Shown in pieces: positions 53,125 through 62,276 of a stretch of DNA of 64,000 bases. The DNA comes from SHZL01 sp963708905. Lineage in GTDB: Bacteria; Pseudomonadota; Gammaproteobacteria; Xanthomonadales; SZUA-36. Where the stretch lies: the NCBI GenBank assembly GCA_963708905.1, contig CAVPUV010000073.1:10026-74025 (forward strand), in the 5' to 3' direction. How positions within the stretch are numbered: the stretch's first letter is position 1; each line of letters starts with the position of its first letter. Both the position numbers and the translations under genes were made by a program. The notes beneath the pieces are model-generated. The model did not search any database. It worked only from the letters and a program-made list of their open reading frames with translations, and was not told the DNA's origin.

Positions 53125-55074
53125 ATGACCGAACCGATCTGGTCGCCCGGCCCGGCCCGCCGCCAAACCGCCAAGATCCAGCGATTCATCGAGCTGCTGC
53201 GGTCCGGGCCCGAGCCTGGAATCCGGGATTACTGGGATCTTTATCGATATTCCATCGAGCACCCGGACCGGTTCTGGCGTGCGTTGTGGGATTTCTGCGG
53301 CGTCGCGGGCGAAGCGGGAACCAGTACCGCACGCGATCTGGATAGGATGCCTGGCGCCCGCTGGTTTCCCGAGGCACAACTGAATTTCGCCGAAAATCTG
53401 CTGCGCTATCGTGATACACAAACCGCGCTCATCTTCCGCTCGGAGTCGGGGGTGAGTAGCGCACTGAGTTACGCGGAACTTTACACCGCGGTGGCGCAAA
53501 CCGCGGCCGCGCTGCGATCATCGGGCCTTACCACCGGCGATCGGGTGGCCGCCTACATGCCCAATCTGCCCGAGACCGTCATTGCCATGCTGGCCACCGC
53601 CAGCATCGGCGCCATCTGGTCGTCCTGCTCACCCGATTTTGGTGTCGCCGGAGTGGTCGATCGTTTTGGCCAGATCGAGCCGAAAGTCCTGTTTTGCGCC
53701 GCTGCCTACAGTTACAACGGCAAAGTTCATGATTGCCTGGAGAAGGTGGCGGGAATCGTAGCGGCTGTGCCATCGATAGAGCGCGTGCTGGTGGTGCCCT
53801 ACATACAGCCGGACGCCGACCTGTCGCGGGTGCCTCATGCCACCTGGCTGGCGGATTTCCAGGATAGAACCGCCAGCGCGATAGTATTCGAGCGCCTGCC
53901 GTTCGACCACCCGCTGTACATCCTGTATTCCTCGGGGACTACGGGGGCGCCAAAGTGCATCGTCCATGGCGCCGGCGGCACCCTGCTGCAGCACCTGAAG
54001 GAATTGGTGTTGCACACCAACCTGCGCCGTAGCGACCGGATTTGTTATTTCACCACCTGTGGCTGGATGATGTGGAACTGGCTGGTCAGCAGCCTGGCTG
54101 CGGGGGCCACCGTTGTGCTCTACGACGGCTCGCCGTTCCATCCCGGACCGGCCGCCCTGTTCGACCTGGTGGATGAACTGGAGATTTCCATTCTCGGCAC
54201 CGGCGCCAAAGCGATATCCGCCTGGGAAAAAGCCGGTATCAAGCCGCGTGAATCCCACCAGCTCCATTCATTGCAGACCCTGCTTTCCACCGGCTCGCCA
54301 CTGGCGCCGGAAGGCTTCGACTACGTTTACCGGGACATCAAGCCCGACCTCTGCCTGGCATCGATTTCCGGCGGCACCGATATCGTCTCCTGCTTTGTGC
54401 TGGGTTGCCCCATCCTGCCCATTTACCGCGGCGAACTGCAGTGTCCCGGACTGGCCATGGCGGTGGAAATCCGCCGTGACGATGGCAGCCTGGCGCAAAC
54501 AGAAGAGACGGGCGAGCTTTGCTGTAGTCAGCCCTTCCCCTCCATGCCGGTTTTTTTCTGGGGCGATGAAGACGGCAGCAAGTACCATGCGGCCTACTTC
54601 GACAAATTCCCCGGCATCTGGTCGCATGGTGACTTCGCCAGGAAAACCACGCACCAGGGCTATGTCATTCACGGGCGTTCCGACGCCACGCTGAATCCCG
54701 GCGGGGTACGCATCGGCACCGCGGAGATCTACCGCCAGGTGGAAAAACTCGATGAAGTACTGGAAAGCCTGTGCGTCGGACAGGACTGGCAGGATGACGT
54801 GCGGGTGATCCTGTTCGTAAAACTGCGTGCAGGCATACAGCTGGATCAAAGCCTGCAAGAGCGGATTCGTCAGTCCATCCGCCAGCACACGACGCCACGT
54901 CACGTTCCCGCCAGGATTATCCAGGTCGCCGACATCCCCCGCACCATCAGCGGCAAGATCGTGGAACTGGCGGTGCGCCATGTGATCCATGGCCGTGCCG
55001 TAAGCAATGTCGATGCGCTGGCGAATCCCGAGGCGCTGGAGTTATTCCGCAACCTGGCTGAGTTGCAGGTTTGA
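53125..55074 (+). CDS. Acetoacetyl-CoA synthetase
   Basis: 649 aa ANL-superfamily ligase (acetoacetate + CoA + ATP). Acetoacetate-type motif ILYSSGTTGAPKCIVHGAGG near residue 270, then CYFTTCGWMMWNWLVSSLA, GSPLAPEGFDYVYRDIKPD and LNPGGVRIGTAEIYRQVE; catalytic Lys region RTISGKIVELAV. It follows etfBA, consistent with fatty-acid or ketogenic amino-acid breakdown. The 3' end overlaps the convergent regulator gene by 33 bp. Confidence 0.94.
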   Translation: MTEPIWSPGPARRQTAKIQRFIELLRSGPEPGIRDYWDLYRYSIEHPDRFWRALWDFCGVAGEAGTSTARDLDRMPGARWFPEAQLNFAENLLRYRDTQTALIFRSESGVSSALSYAELYTAVAQTAAALRSSGLTTGDRVAAYMPNLPETVIAMLATASIGAIWSSCSPDFGVAGVVDRFGQIEPKVLFCAAAYSYNGKVHDCLEKVAGIVAAVPSIERVLVVPYIQPDADLSRVPHATWLADFQDRTASAIVFERLPFDHPLYILYSSGTTGAPKCIVHGAGGTLLQHLKELVLHTNLRRSDRICYFTTCGWMMWNWLVSSLAAGATVVLYDGSPFHPGPAALFDLVDELEISILGTGAKAISAWEKAGIKPRESHQLHSLQTLLSTGSPLAPEGFDYVYRDIKPDLCLASISGGTDIVSCFVLGCPILPIYRGELQCPGLAMAVEIRRDDGSLAQTEETGELCCSQPFPSMPVFFWGDEDGSKYHAAYFDKFPGIWSHGDFARKTTHQGYVIHGRSDATLNPGGVRIGTAEIYRQVEKLDEVLESLCVGQDWQDDVRVILFVKLRAGIQLDQSLQERIRQSIRQHTTPRHVPARIIQVADIPRTISGKIVELAVRHVIHGRAVSNVDALANPEALELFRNLAELQV

Positions 55075-55755
55075 CGCTTCAAAACGATAGCCCAGGCCGT
55101 AGACGGACTTGATCAGGTCTTCGACCCCCGAGGCTTGCGCCAGCTTTCTGCGCAGATTTTTGATATGCGTGTCGACGGCCCGGTCGCTGACCACCCGGTA
55201 GTCTGAATACATCCGGTTCATGAGCTGGTCGCGGGAAAACACCCGGCCGGAATGAGCGGACAAGGTTTGCAGCAGGGCGAATTCCACCGGCGTCAGCGCC
55301 ATTTCCCGGCCGTTGAGCCTGGCGGTGAATGTCTCGCGGTCCATTGCAAGCGCGTGCAAGGGTTTTCCGCTTTTGCTCCTTTCACTGCGGCGTAAAACGG
55401 CCTTGACCCGCGCCACCACCTCCCGCGGTGAGAACGGTTTGCAAATGTAATCATCCGCGCCAAGTTCCAGACCCAGCAGGCGGTCAATTTCCTCCACGCG
55501 CGCCGTCACCATGATGACGGGGACCTGGCTTACGGCCCGCAGCTGCTTGCAGACTTCAATACCGTCCAGGCCCGGCAGCATCAGGTCCAGCAACACCAGG
55601 TCAGGTTGTTCTGCGTGGAACTGTCGCAGCACTTCATCGCCGCGTGCGACAATTGTGCTGCTGAACCCGCCCTGCGCGCGCAGATAGTCGGCCAGCAGCG
55701 CCGCGATTTTCGGCTCATCTTCGACGATCAGTATCAGTGTTTCTTTCTTCTCCAT
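55042..55755 (-). CDS. BaeR-like response regulator
   Basis: 237 aa OmpR/PhoB family. Receiver: VEDEPKIAALL, phosphoacceptor LVLLDLMLPGLDG, Lys in ICKPFSPREVV. DNA-binding winged helix: MALTPVEFALLQTLSAHSGRVFSRDQL and VDTHIKNLRRKL. Downstream of its (frameshifted) kinase and near a Spy-like gene: an envelope-stress system of the BaeSR/CpxRA type is likely. Confidence 0.93.
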   Translation of the reverse strand: MEKKETLILIVEDEPKIAALLADYLRAQGGFSSTIVARGDEVLRQFHAEQPDLVLLDLMLPGLDGIEVCKQLRAVSQVPVIMVTARVEEIDRLLGLELGADDYICKPFSPREVVARVKAVLRRSERSKSGKPLHALAMDRETFTARLNGREMALTPVEFALLQTLSAHSGRVFSRDQLMNRMYSDYRVVSDRAVDTHIKNLRRKLAQASGVEDLIKSVYGLGYRFEASNLQLSQVAE

Positions 55756-55764
55756 TTCTGCTGC

Positions 55765-57266
55765 TCAGTTCGGCAGGACGATGCGTATTTTCAGTCCGCC
55801 CAATGCACTGTGCTCCGCCCGGATACTGCCACCGTGAGCCTCGACGATGTTTTTGCAGATCGACAAACCCAGGCCCGTTCCGCCACCGGCCCTGGAACGA
55901 CTGTTTTCAACACGGTAAAAGCGCTCAAAAAGCCGGGCGATCTGTTCGTCTTCGAGACCGGGCCCGGAGTCTTCGAGCAGCAACTCCGCTGCGGCCTGAT
56001 TCTGCGCCAGCGACACCCTGATCTTCCCGGCCTCGACGACATAACGGCTGCTGTTTTCCAGCAGATTGTTCAAAACCTGCCTGATCTTTGGCTGATCGGC
56101 GGGGAGATCACTCCGGCGCAAGTTCCATGTCGATCTCGATCTGCCGCGCTTCCAGCCGGTGCCGGAATGAGTCCACGCTCTGACCGACCAGGTTGCTCAA
56201 ATTGAGCGGATTTTTCTGCATGTGCAAAGCGCCCGCATCGGACAGCGCCAGCGTCTGCAGATCGTCAATCAGGGCGGACAGTTGATCGATCTCCTCGCGC
56301 AAAGATGCCGACATACGCTCATCCGCCTGCCTGACACCATCGGCCATAGCCTCGATCTCGCCCTTGAGAATGGTCACCGGCGTGCGCAGTTCATGGGCAA
56401 TATCCGCCATCCAGCGCTGACGCGCGCTGCGATTTTTCTCGAGGGTGACCGCCAGCTGATTCACGTGCGCGGCCAGGCCTCCTATTTCATCGCGCGATTC
56501 GACTTTGACTCTGGCCAGATAGTCGCCCCGGCTCAAGTCTCTCACCGTGTCGCCCAAACGGCGCACCGGCCGGCTGACGTTGCGCGCCAGCAGATACGCC
56601 AGTGCAGCCGCCACGGCCAGGGCAAGCGCCAGGGAAATGATCGTCACCTTGATCTGCCGGACCAGGAAATACTCGGCATCTGGAGGCAGCACCTTGCCCG
56701 CGGGTGTAAATCCAAGCCACCCGACCAACTGCCCCTCGGACTGAATGGCCTCCAGGGTAATGCCGTCCAGCGCCTGCGGCTCGGCGCCGGCGATGCGGGA
56801 GTAATTTTCATCGAGCAGGAAAAGCCGCTGTCGGAGATTGCCCGGATCCGCTGACCGGATCCAACGCAAATGTTTCGCCGCCAATGGCGGCTCGACGTGG
56901 GGGATGACTTCGTCCCGCATGCCAGGATGATGCGGTCCGGGGCTTCCCTGCCATGAGTCTTGCGGCCACGGTTCTCCCTTTCTCCGACCTTCCGGCAACG
57001 GCCCTCCTCCCTGCCGCAAGCGGGACAGACGCCAGATGCGCCGCCAGTTTTGCGGATGGTCACGCAAAAAATCCCAGCTCCCTCTGGACTCATAGGTATC
57101 GCCCAGCGCCAGCGCCAATGTTTGCAGTACGGTAGCTTCCTGCCTTTGCGAGGAAATCCTTGAAGCCCTGGTTCAGGCTGATGCGGGTAATGAGGGTCAC
57201 CACCAGCAGTGCCAGCACCACAGCAACCACCTGGGCCAGTAGAATTTTGGAAAAAAGCGTTTTCAT
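55765..57266 (-). pseudogene. BaeS-like sensor histidine kinase interrupted by two frameshifts
   Basis: Three pieces in three different frames add up to one kinase. N-terminal: MKTLFSKILLAQVVAVVLAL to DFLAK (to about 57140). Middle (to 56108): TLALALGDTYESRGSWDFLR sensor part, transmembrane helix, HAMP, H-box WMADIAHELRTPVTILKG, to IEIDMELAPE. C-terminal (56121-55765): DLPADQPKIRQVLNNLLENS, G1 LEDSGPGLED, G2 GGGTGLGLSICKNIVEAHGG. Each break is cured by deleting one base. Real inactivation or sequence error. Confidence 0.85.
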
Positions 57267-57431
57267 CGAACCCATCCTGCACCGCAATGGAGATGGTGTT
57301 CAATATTTTCGGCAAAACTTCTTTTTTTCTTCACATTTGCTTTCATTTCGGCGCACAAAATGCACCATGAACGCAAGCAATACGAAAGGAACGGCAAGCC
57401 GCCGGACCGGCGTTTAACACAGGAGAAAACG

Positions 57432-57836
57432 ATGAACACACGTCTTGCAAAAACGATTACGATTCTGGCTATTGCCAGCCTGTTGTCGACCGGCAGCGCC
57501 CTTGCCCAAATGCACAAAGGGCACAGAGACTGGGCCAAAGGCCCACCGACCGCTGAAGAGAAACTGGCGCGCATCAGTGACGCTCTGGACCTGGACAGTC
57601 AACAGTCAGCCGATATGCTGGTCGTGCTGCAGCAACAGGAAGAAAACATGGCCGCTGTGCACGAACGGATCAAGCAGCAGATGGGACCCGAAATTTGCGC
57701 CCAGAGAGCCGCTTCTGAAAAAGCCATTCTCGCGATCCTGACGGACACCCAAACGGAGCGCTACCTGCAGATGCGGGAGGATCGAAAAGAAAGCCGCTGG
57801 GGTCACCACATGCTCGACCTGGATTGTCCGGAGTAG
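57432..57836 (+). CDS. Spy/CpxP-family periplasmic chaperone-like protein
   Basis: 134 aa from ATG 57432 with AGGAG 8 bp upstream. Signal peptide ILAIASLLSTGSALA, then an all-helical charged protein with EEKLARISDALDLDSQQSADM and the late LTDTQTERYLQMREDRKE block (LTxxQ-type repeat). Divergent from the BaeSR-like pair; Spy genes are standard targets of BaeR/CpxR. The intergenic region has the AT-rich TTTTTTTCTTCACATTTGC, but I cannot assign a box. Confidence 0.82.
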   Translation: MNTRLAKTITILAIASLLSTGSALAQMHKGHRDWAKGPPTAEEKLARISDALDLDSQQSADMLVVLQQQEENMAAVHERIKQQMGPEICAQRAASEKAILAILTDTQTERYLQMREDRKESRWGHHMLDLDCPE

Positions 57837-57849
57837 GACGGACAGGCTG

Positions 57850-57876
57850 CTGGCAATGGCCATGCCATTGCCAGCT
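57850..57876 (+). terminator. Perfect hairpin after the Spy-like gene
   Basis: GCTGGCAATGG-CCATG-CCATTGCCAGC, an 11-bp perfect stem 14 bp after the stop. No strong T-run follows, so it may be a terminator or an mRNA 3'-end stabiliser. Confidence 0.5.
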
Positions 57877-57964
57877 TAGCGATACGCAATCATGGCCGGT
57901 ACCATCGGGTCACTCGACTAAATGGTTACCTATCTCCCCGGCCGGTCACATCTGGCCACGATGA

Positions 57965-58678
57965 CTATGGGTCAGTGCGGAATGTAACCTGGCCACTTGG
58001 GCAGTCAAGCGCAACGGAGAAGCGGACCTTGGGACCGTCAAGCACTTCAACAGGAAGAGTCAAGGCGGAGCAGAGTGCGCGGAGCTGCTTCGAGTCCGGG
58101 GTGGCGACCTGAAGGCCAACGAGCCTGCAACCCTGTGGTGAGGTGGTTGAAGGGTGATGGGTATCAGGCGACCAGACAATGAAGAACGGCGCCCCCGCTG
58201 GCTCGGTTGTGACTTCGAGTGTCTGCCAGTGAAGGATCTCGCCAGACGGCGTTGTTCGACTGCCAGCGTCGGGTTCGCTCAGTGGGAAGTCGCTGTGCGC
58301 GAGGGAAGCGGCCAGGGAAGCCGTACTGGGCGCGGCCACTGCCCAGCCGATCGGGACGGGCTTGGTGAGTCCGGCCAAGTCGGCCATACCGATGTCAGAG
58401 CCCGTAACTCCGGACTGGAGTGCAATGAACTCGAGGTAGGTGTGATTGCCCAAGGACAGGAGCGCGTTGTGAGTACCCCGAGGGTGCTTGCCGCCGTACG
58501 CGGGATGGACGCCTAACAGTTTGGTGAGGTCATCGACCGTGCGGTCGAGATCGGGAACACCGATCAAGATGTGGTCGATGCCGATCGCTGGTGAGGACTC
58601 TGCCTTCACGATCGCTCCAATCGCCGCAAGCGAAATTCCGAGAATCAGGGTCCGGAGCAGCATTGGTACTCGCTTCAT
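57965..58678 (-). CDS. Exported VOC/glyoxalase-fold protein
   Basis: 237 aa. Signal peptide-like N-terminus (TLILGISLAAIGAIVKA), then a glyoxalase_3-like fold with IDHILIGVPDLDRTVDDLTKLLGVHPAYGGKHPRGTHNALL (metal/substrate face) and a second half near ILHWQTLEVTTEPAG. Probably the leftmost cassette of the array on the minus strand. I see no clear attC on its downstream side (57840-57960). Function unknown. Confidence 0.7.
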   Translation of the reverse strand: MKRVPMLLRTLILGISLAAIGAIVKAESSPAIGIDHILIGVPDLDRTVDDLTKLLGVHPAYGGKHPRGTHNALLSLGNHTYLEFIALQSGVTGSDIGMADLAGLTKPVPIGWAVAAPSTASLAASLAHSDFPLSEPDAGSRTTPSGEILHWQTLEVTTEPAGAPFFIVWSPDTHHPSTTSPQGCRLVGLQVATPDSKQLRALCSALTLPVEVLDGPKVRFSVALDCPSGQVTFRTDP

Positions 58679-58690
58679 TGGTTATTCACA

Positions 58691-58758
58691 CGCCTAATGT
58701 TCAAAATCACCGGCCTGCGCGGCTTTTCGCGCAGGTCCGGTGCACTGCAGGGTTAGCC
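58691..58758 (-). repeat. attC-like recombination site A
   Basis: Minus strand: begins GGCTAACC just after the 58765 gene stop, ends CATTAGGCG, with imperfectly paired arms ACCGGACCTGCGCGAAAAG / CCGCGCAGGCCGGT between. Size about 68 bp and asymmetry fit an integron attC following the nuclease-like cassette gene. Confidence 0.75.
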
Positions 58759-58764
58759 ATCGGG

Positions 58765-59673
58765 TCATGTCTTCGACCGACCAGTGATGGCGTCTGTATA
58801 GATCAAGCCCTTCGTCTGCGCGGCCTTGATCTTCCGGTCGAGCATGTCCGGGAAGCTAAGAAAGCCCTCCAGCACTAGGATGAGATCGCCACCATCGATA
58901 AACACCGTCTTGATAGCTTTCCCCGCGACAAGAGACGAAACGACATTCTCGCTGAAGCCGTGGATTGAAATGAAGAGTCCGCGGCCGTACATCTTTCCTT
59001 CGATCTTTCCGGCGAACTGATACACAGCTTCATTCGCAGCAGCCGTGTCTTGCCACTTTGCTTCAATGATGTAGTGCTCGCCGTCGTACTTCACTGAACC
59101 ATCAATTTGCTCGCCATTGACGCGGTATGGCTCGGTGATTTCGAGAGAGAAGAGAGTTGATAGATTCTGGAGAATTTCCTCAAGGGCGTAGCCGCGCTTT
59201 GCGCCGACTACTTCGCCTTGCAAAAGAGAAATGAACAGAGCCTTGAGATTGGGAAGAGTCGTGCTCGGGGCCTTAGCCGCCGCTTGCTTTCGCTCACGCT
59301 GCTTGCGCTGCTCTTGAATTTTGTGGTCGCGCATTTCCTGAAGCTGCTTCAGATGCGTGATTGCGTGCTCGGCCTCCGACTTGTTCAGCTTCTTCAGTTT
59401 ATCGAAGTAGTAGGAGTCAAAGTGCTTCCAGGCAATAAGCGACTGAAGCATCGAGCGGAACTGGCCGAGCCCTCCGTCTGGCTTCTTGCTAAGGTGGTGA
59501 AACATTGCATCGACAATCTCATACCGATGCATCGCTTTATGATCGCCGATAGCTTTTATGTCAGCCTTCGTACAACTGTTGGTCTCGAAGAATGCAACAA
59601 CGTCATCCTTCGGCCATAGCAGCTTCAGGACACATTCACGCATTGCCAACTTTATATCACTCGGGAATGTCAT
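58765..59673 (-). CDS. PD-(D/E)XK nuclease-like cassette protein (Mrr-type restriction fold)
   Basis: 302 aa, no close named family. N-terminal about 105 residues form a helical domain (start MTFPSDIKLAMRECVLKLLW), then a charged coiled coil about 110-130 (MRDHKIQEQRKQRERKQAA), then a C-terminal nuclease-like domain with IDGSVKYDGEHYIIEAKWQD, giving D-x(n)-E-x-K. Resembles Mrr-type DNA-cleaving enzymes; biological target unknown. A cassette on the minus strand between attC sites A and B. Phage defence is only inference. Confidence 0.65.
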   Translation of the reverse strand: MTFPSDIKLAMRECVLKLLWPKDDVVAFFETNSCTKADIKAIGDHKAMHRYEIVDAMFHHLSKKPDGGLGQFRSMLQSLIAWKHFDSYYFDKLKKLNKSEAEHAITHLKQLQEMRDHKIQEQRKQRERKQAAAKAPSTTLPNLKALFISLLQGEVVGAKRGYALEEILQNLSTLFSLEITEPYRVNGEQIDGSVKYDGEHYIIEAKWQDTAAANEAVYQFAGKIEGKMYGRGLFISIHGFSENVVSSLVAGKAIKTVFIDGGDLILVLEGFLSFPDMLDRKIKAAQTKGLIYTDAITGRSKT

Positions 59674-59689
59674 AGGCGGTAAATGCGAC

Positions 59690-59749
59690 AGCTAACACCG
59701 TGCCGCTCAGCCGCGGCCGAAGGCCCTCGACTGGAGCGACGTGTTAACT
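59690..59749 (-). repeat. attC-like recombination site B
   Basis: Minus strand: GGCAGTTAACAC at the start, GGTGTTAGCTG at the end, arms CGTCGCTCCAG and CTGAGCGGCACG. It follows and overlaps the stop of the MazF-like gene (59744-59746), as attC sites normally do. Confidence 0.8.
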
Positions 59750-60082
59750 GCCGATAATTTCATTCAAGCCATCAATGACGTGAGCGAGTTCTTCGGGGTC
59801 GACGGCGCCAATTTTCTTGCCGATGCGCTCCGTTGAGAGCGTGCGAATCTGGCCGATCTTGACCCAAGAGCGTTTTGGCAACCTGGATTTCATGATTTCG
59901 TGAGACAGCGGAAACCCGGCCCGTTGTTCCTGGCTTGTAAGCGCCATGGCTATCACGGTTCCGGAGCGCTGATTGAATACGTCCTGGCTCAGGATAAGAA
60001 CCGGGCGCTCGCCCGTCTGCTCGCGACCAACGGTCGGGTTGAGATCAGCCCACCGGACCTCCCCCCTCAGTATTTTGGCCAT
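59744..60082 (-). CDS. MazF/PemK-family mRNA interferase toxin
   Basis: 112 aa. Start MAKILRGEVRWADLNPTVGREQTGERPVLILS, the MazF/PemK beta-barrel opening; VIAMALTSQ and SWVKIGQIRTLSTERI are family blocks. Overlaps the antitoxin gene by 16 bp. A toxin-antitoxin pair is a common integron cassette and can stabilise the array. Confidence 0.9.
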   Translation of the reverse strand: MAKILRGEVRWADLNPTVGREQTGERPVLILSQDVFNQRSGTVIAMALTSQEQRAGFPLSHEIMKSRLPKRSWVKIGQIRTLSTERIGKKIGAVDPEELAHVIDGLNEIIGS

Positions 60083-60309
60083 CCTGCCAACTCTACAAAC
60101 AATCCTTCGTCTGCCATCGCTCTTTCAAATGCTGGATCGAGCTTTGCACATTCCTCTGCCAAACGACTGCGCTCCAGGCGCTCAAGCTTGTCCTGAACCG
60201 CTTCCTGGATGGCTCGACTGCGATTGCTAAATACTTTGCGCCTCACCAGCGCATCTACTCGGGCGAGAACGCCCTCTTCAATAGTGATGGCCACTTTGGT
60301 CTGGCTCAT
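60067..60309 (-). CDS. Ribbon-helix-helix antitoxin of the MazF-like toxin
   Basis: 80 aa from MSQTKVAITIEEGVLARVDAL (60309); an ATG 15 bp upstream is also in frame. Ribbon-helix-helix N-terminus with RKVFSNRSRAIQEAVQDKLERL, then an acidic tail to occlude the toxin. The toxin follows. Confidence 0.85.
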   Translation of the reverse strand: MSQTKVAITIEEGVLARVDALVRRKVFSNRSRAIQEAVQDKLERLERSRLAEECAKLDPAFERAMADEGLFVELAGWPKY

Positions 60310-60375
60310 ATCGGCATCTCTCATAAGTATGACGATTAATCATACCCTGGTAACGGTACGCAAGCAACCCGAGAA

Positions 60376-60460
60376 GGCTAATGTCCCGGCTCGCATCTGG
60401 CGCAGCGCAAAAGCGATCTGTTCTTTGGTGAATTTCGATGGCTTCGTGGAGCCATTCCGC
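60376..60460 (-). pseudogene. Remnant of an IS3-family transposase OrfA start
   Basis: Minus-strand frame reads KPSKFTKEQIAFALRQMRAG then TLA, matching the N-terminus of IS3-group OrfA; it diverges after TLA. No ATG in frame at the natural position and no IS end is clear. The rest of 60325-60553 shows no gene and no recognisable attC. Confidence 0.5.
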
Positions 60461-60553
60461 CCTACCGTCAGGCTACGGGAAATGGCCGTTACCGCTCGTT
60501 TTATTTGTGCCCCGTCTGTGCCAAACAGCTATCGGATGCTGCACGCTGTGACA

Positions 60554-61123
60554 TTAAATTATTCGTGGCCCCTGAAAGTATTCAAAAATTCTAAGAAGAG
60601 CAAACAATATGACGACCAACATAACCACTGTTGGCCATAATGATTTGCCAGTGTCTAAAGCCCTTGTTTTTGCAGCTCTCCAAGTGCCAACCATTTGCCA
60701 TGGGGAAAGAACAAATGTTGTAAACACTGAATATGTTTTCGCGAACTTTAGTGCCGTTTCAATTTCTGAAAATATTCCAAATTCCACCAACCCATAAAAA
60801 ACCAGCATGACTAAAAAGCTAACAGAGATAAAATTTACCCAGAATGACACTGCTAAAGAAAGCTGGCCATTCCAATGTCTGACTAAATAGCTAGAAATGC
60901 TGCTCAGTACACCCCTATAGCGTGGGCTAATTCGATTAACCTTCTCGCCTTCTGGATCGTCATGAAAATCATGTGGATTCGGCGTGTGCGATGTATTTTC
61001 TGTACGTAAATCACCTGTAGGAAGTTCGCCGACACTTGATGAGTCTGCGTCATTTGCGTGACCACAACCCTGACAGAATTCTGCGTTTGGTGGTAATTTA
61101 TCACCGCAATTCGTACAATACAT
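60554..61123 (-). CDS. Zinc-ribbon membrane protein, cassette-region (small paralog)
   Basis: 189 aa from MYCTNCGDK (61123); the longer ORF upstream is not convincing. N-terminal zinc ribbon CTNCGDKLPPNAEFCQGCGH, Ser/Thr-rich linker, motif DPEGEKVNRISPRYRGV, then about four hydrophobic segments (e.g. AVSFWVNFISVSFLVMLVFYGLV and TVVMLVVILFALLRI). Base use is more AT-rich than neighbours. Shares architecture with the next gene. Function unknown. Confidence 0.7.
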   Translation of the reverse strand: MYCTNCGDKLPPNAEFCQGCGHANDADSSSVGELPTGDLRTENTSHTPNPHDFHDDPEGEKVNRISPRYRGVLSSISSYLVRHWNGQLSLAVSFWVNFISVSFLVMLVFYGLVEFGIFSEIETALKFAKTYSVFTTFVLSPWQMVGTWRAAKTRALDTGKSLWPTVVMLVVILFALLRIFEYFQGPRII

Positions 61124-61154
61124 CTTGCTCACTCCGCACAAGTTCATCTCCAAA

Positions 61155-62276
61155 TTATTGGGGCAGGCGAACACCAAAGGCTTCAAACAACTTATCTCCA
61201 CAAGCACCAGAAAATACCGTTACATCATGATTGCTGTTTCTAGTACAAGTTACTTTGAGCATTTCTCCCTTTGCTGCACCAAAGATCACCACCATTCTGA
61301 TTCTGTCATCGAGATTAACCTTGATAATCGCTAGTTCCTGACCACCAATATCAATAGTGGATGATGTTGATTTAACCAGTTTTGAAAAGTCCCGTTGTTT
61401 AAGACCCTGTTCAGCGTATTGCACCTTTAATTTGGAAATTATGGTCTCTACAAGCCAGTCATCGAGCGCAGCCAGTTCTTGATGATCAAATTCAACTTCT
61501 GTTGCATCGAGTCCATATTGTCCTGATCTTGTGATTACAGCAGTGACTTCCGCTATGTGATCCGGGTCACCAACTGTTTTCATATCCGCTACCTCACGGG
61601 TCGACGTAATCCTTTCCCCAGATCCCGCTTGGAAGCTGCGCGAATGATTCTCTGTTGCTGTATTTTGGGCTTTTGAAGTAAATGAAGATGATTTGTCTTG
61701 GCTGTATAACCCCCAGAGTCCGAGACCCCCTAAGATGATTAAAACATACAAAGTGCGGATGACTACGTCATATGTAGGAATTGAACGAAATCTGGGGACA
61801 AGTCGACGAACTGCAAAGGCTATGATCAAGGCGAGAAGAGTGGGCAATATCGTATCTACCACAAGACCGGAAATACTATAAAAGCTGTAGTAGATTGTTT
61901 GGTGTCTGGCAGACAGGACAAAAGAAAGTGCCAAGGAAACAAGTGTTAACAGTACAAGCCAAAGCGACCGCAACCATTTGTCGAATTTGCTGCGAGGCAC
62001 GCCGTAATAGCGTGTGGTCTTGCCAATCTTTTCACCTTCTGGGCCAGTGGGAAAATCTTGGGCAAGAAAGCTCCCAGCGTCTAAAGTATCTGCTTTGTTA
62101 GACTCTGGCGATAATTTAGAAGAAGTGGTTTCATCTAAAGAGTTTTGCGTGTTGGTGTCGGCTGAAGATTTTAGGATAGCCATTATTTCAGACTGATTTG
62201 GCAGTATCTCTTGTCCACAATTCCGACAGAATTTGGCGGAATCGTCATTCTTCAGACCACACTCAATGCAGTACAC
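61155..62276 (-). CDS. Zinc-ribbon membrane protein with periplasmic-type C-terminal domain (large paralog)
   Basis: 373 aa. Zinc ribbon CIECGLKNDDSAKFCRNCGQ at the N-terminus; linker; motif GPEGEKIGKTTRYYGV; helices about 105-130, 140-165 and 180-200; then an unknown domain (residues about 235-373) ending CTRNSNHDVTVFSGACGDKLF. AT-rich like its neighbour. No known function; the shared PEGEK...RYxGV motif suggests a common membrane-proximal step with the small paralog. Confidence 0.7.
   Translation of the reverse strand: MYCIECGLKNDDSAKFCRNCGQEILPNQSEIMAILKSSADTNTQNSLDETTSSKLSPESNKADTLDAGSFLAQDFPTGPEGEKIGKTTRYYGVPRSKFDKWLRSLWLVLLTLVSLALSFVLSARHQTIYYSFYSISGLVVDTILPTLLALIIAFAVRRLVPRFRSIPTYDVVIRTLYVLIILGGLGLWGLYSQDKSSSFTSKAQNTATENHSRSFQAGSGERITSTREVADMKTVGDPDHIAEVTAVITRSGQYGLDATEVEFDHQELAALDDWLVETIISKLKVQYAEQGLKQRDFSKLVKSTSSTIDIGGQELAIIKVNLDDRIRMVVIFGAAKGEMLKVTCTRNSNHDVTVFSGACGDKLFEAFGVRLPQ

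Noticed and set aside
57840..57964. attC site downstream of the VOC gene
   Set aside because: No TAAC/GTTA pair with matching arms could be found; only a symmetric hairpin of the Spy-like gene is clear.
60325..60553. attC site between the antitoxin and the zinc-ribbon gene
   Set aside because: The interval contains an IS3-like remnant and no convincing attC ends; cassette status of the zinc-ribbon genes is therefore uncertain.
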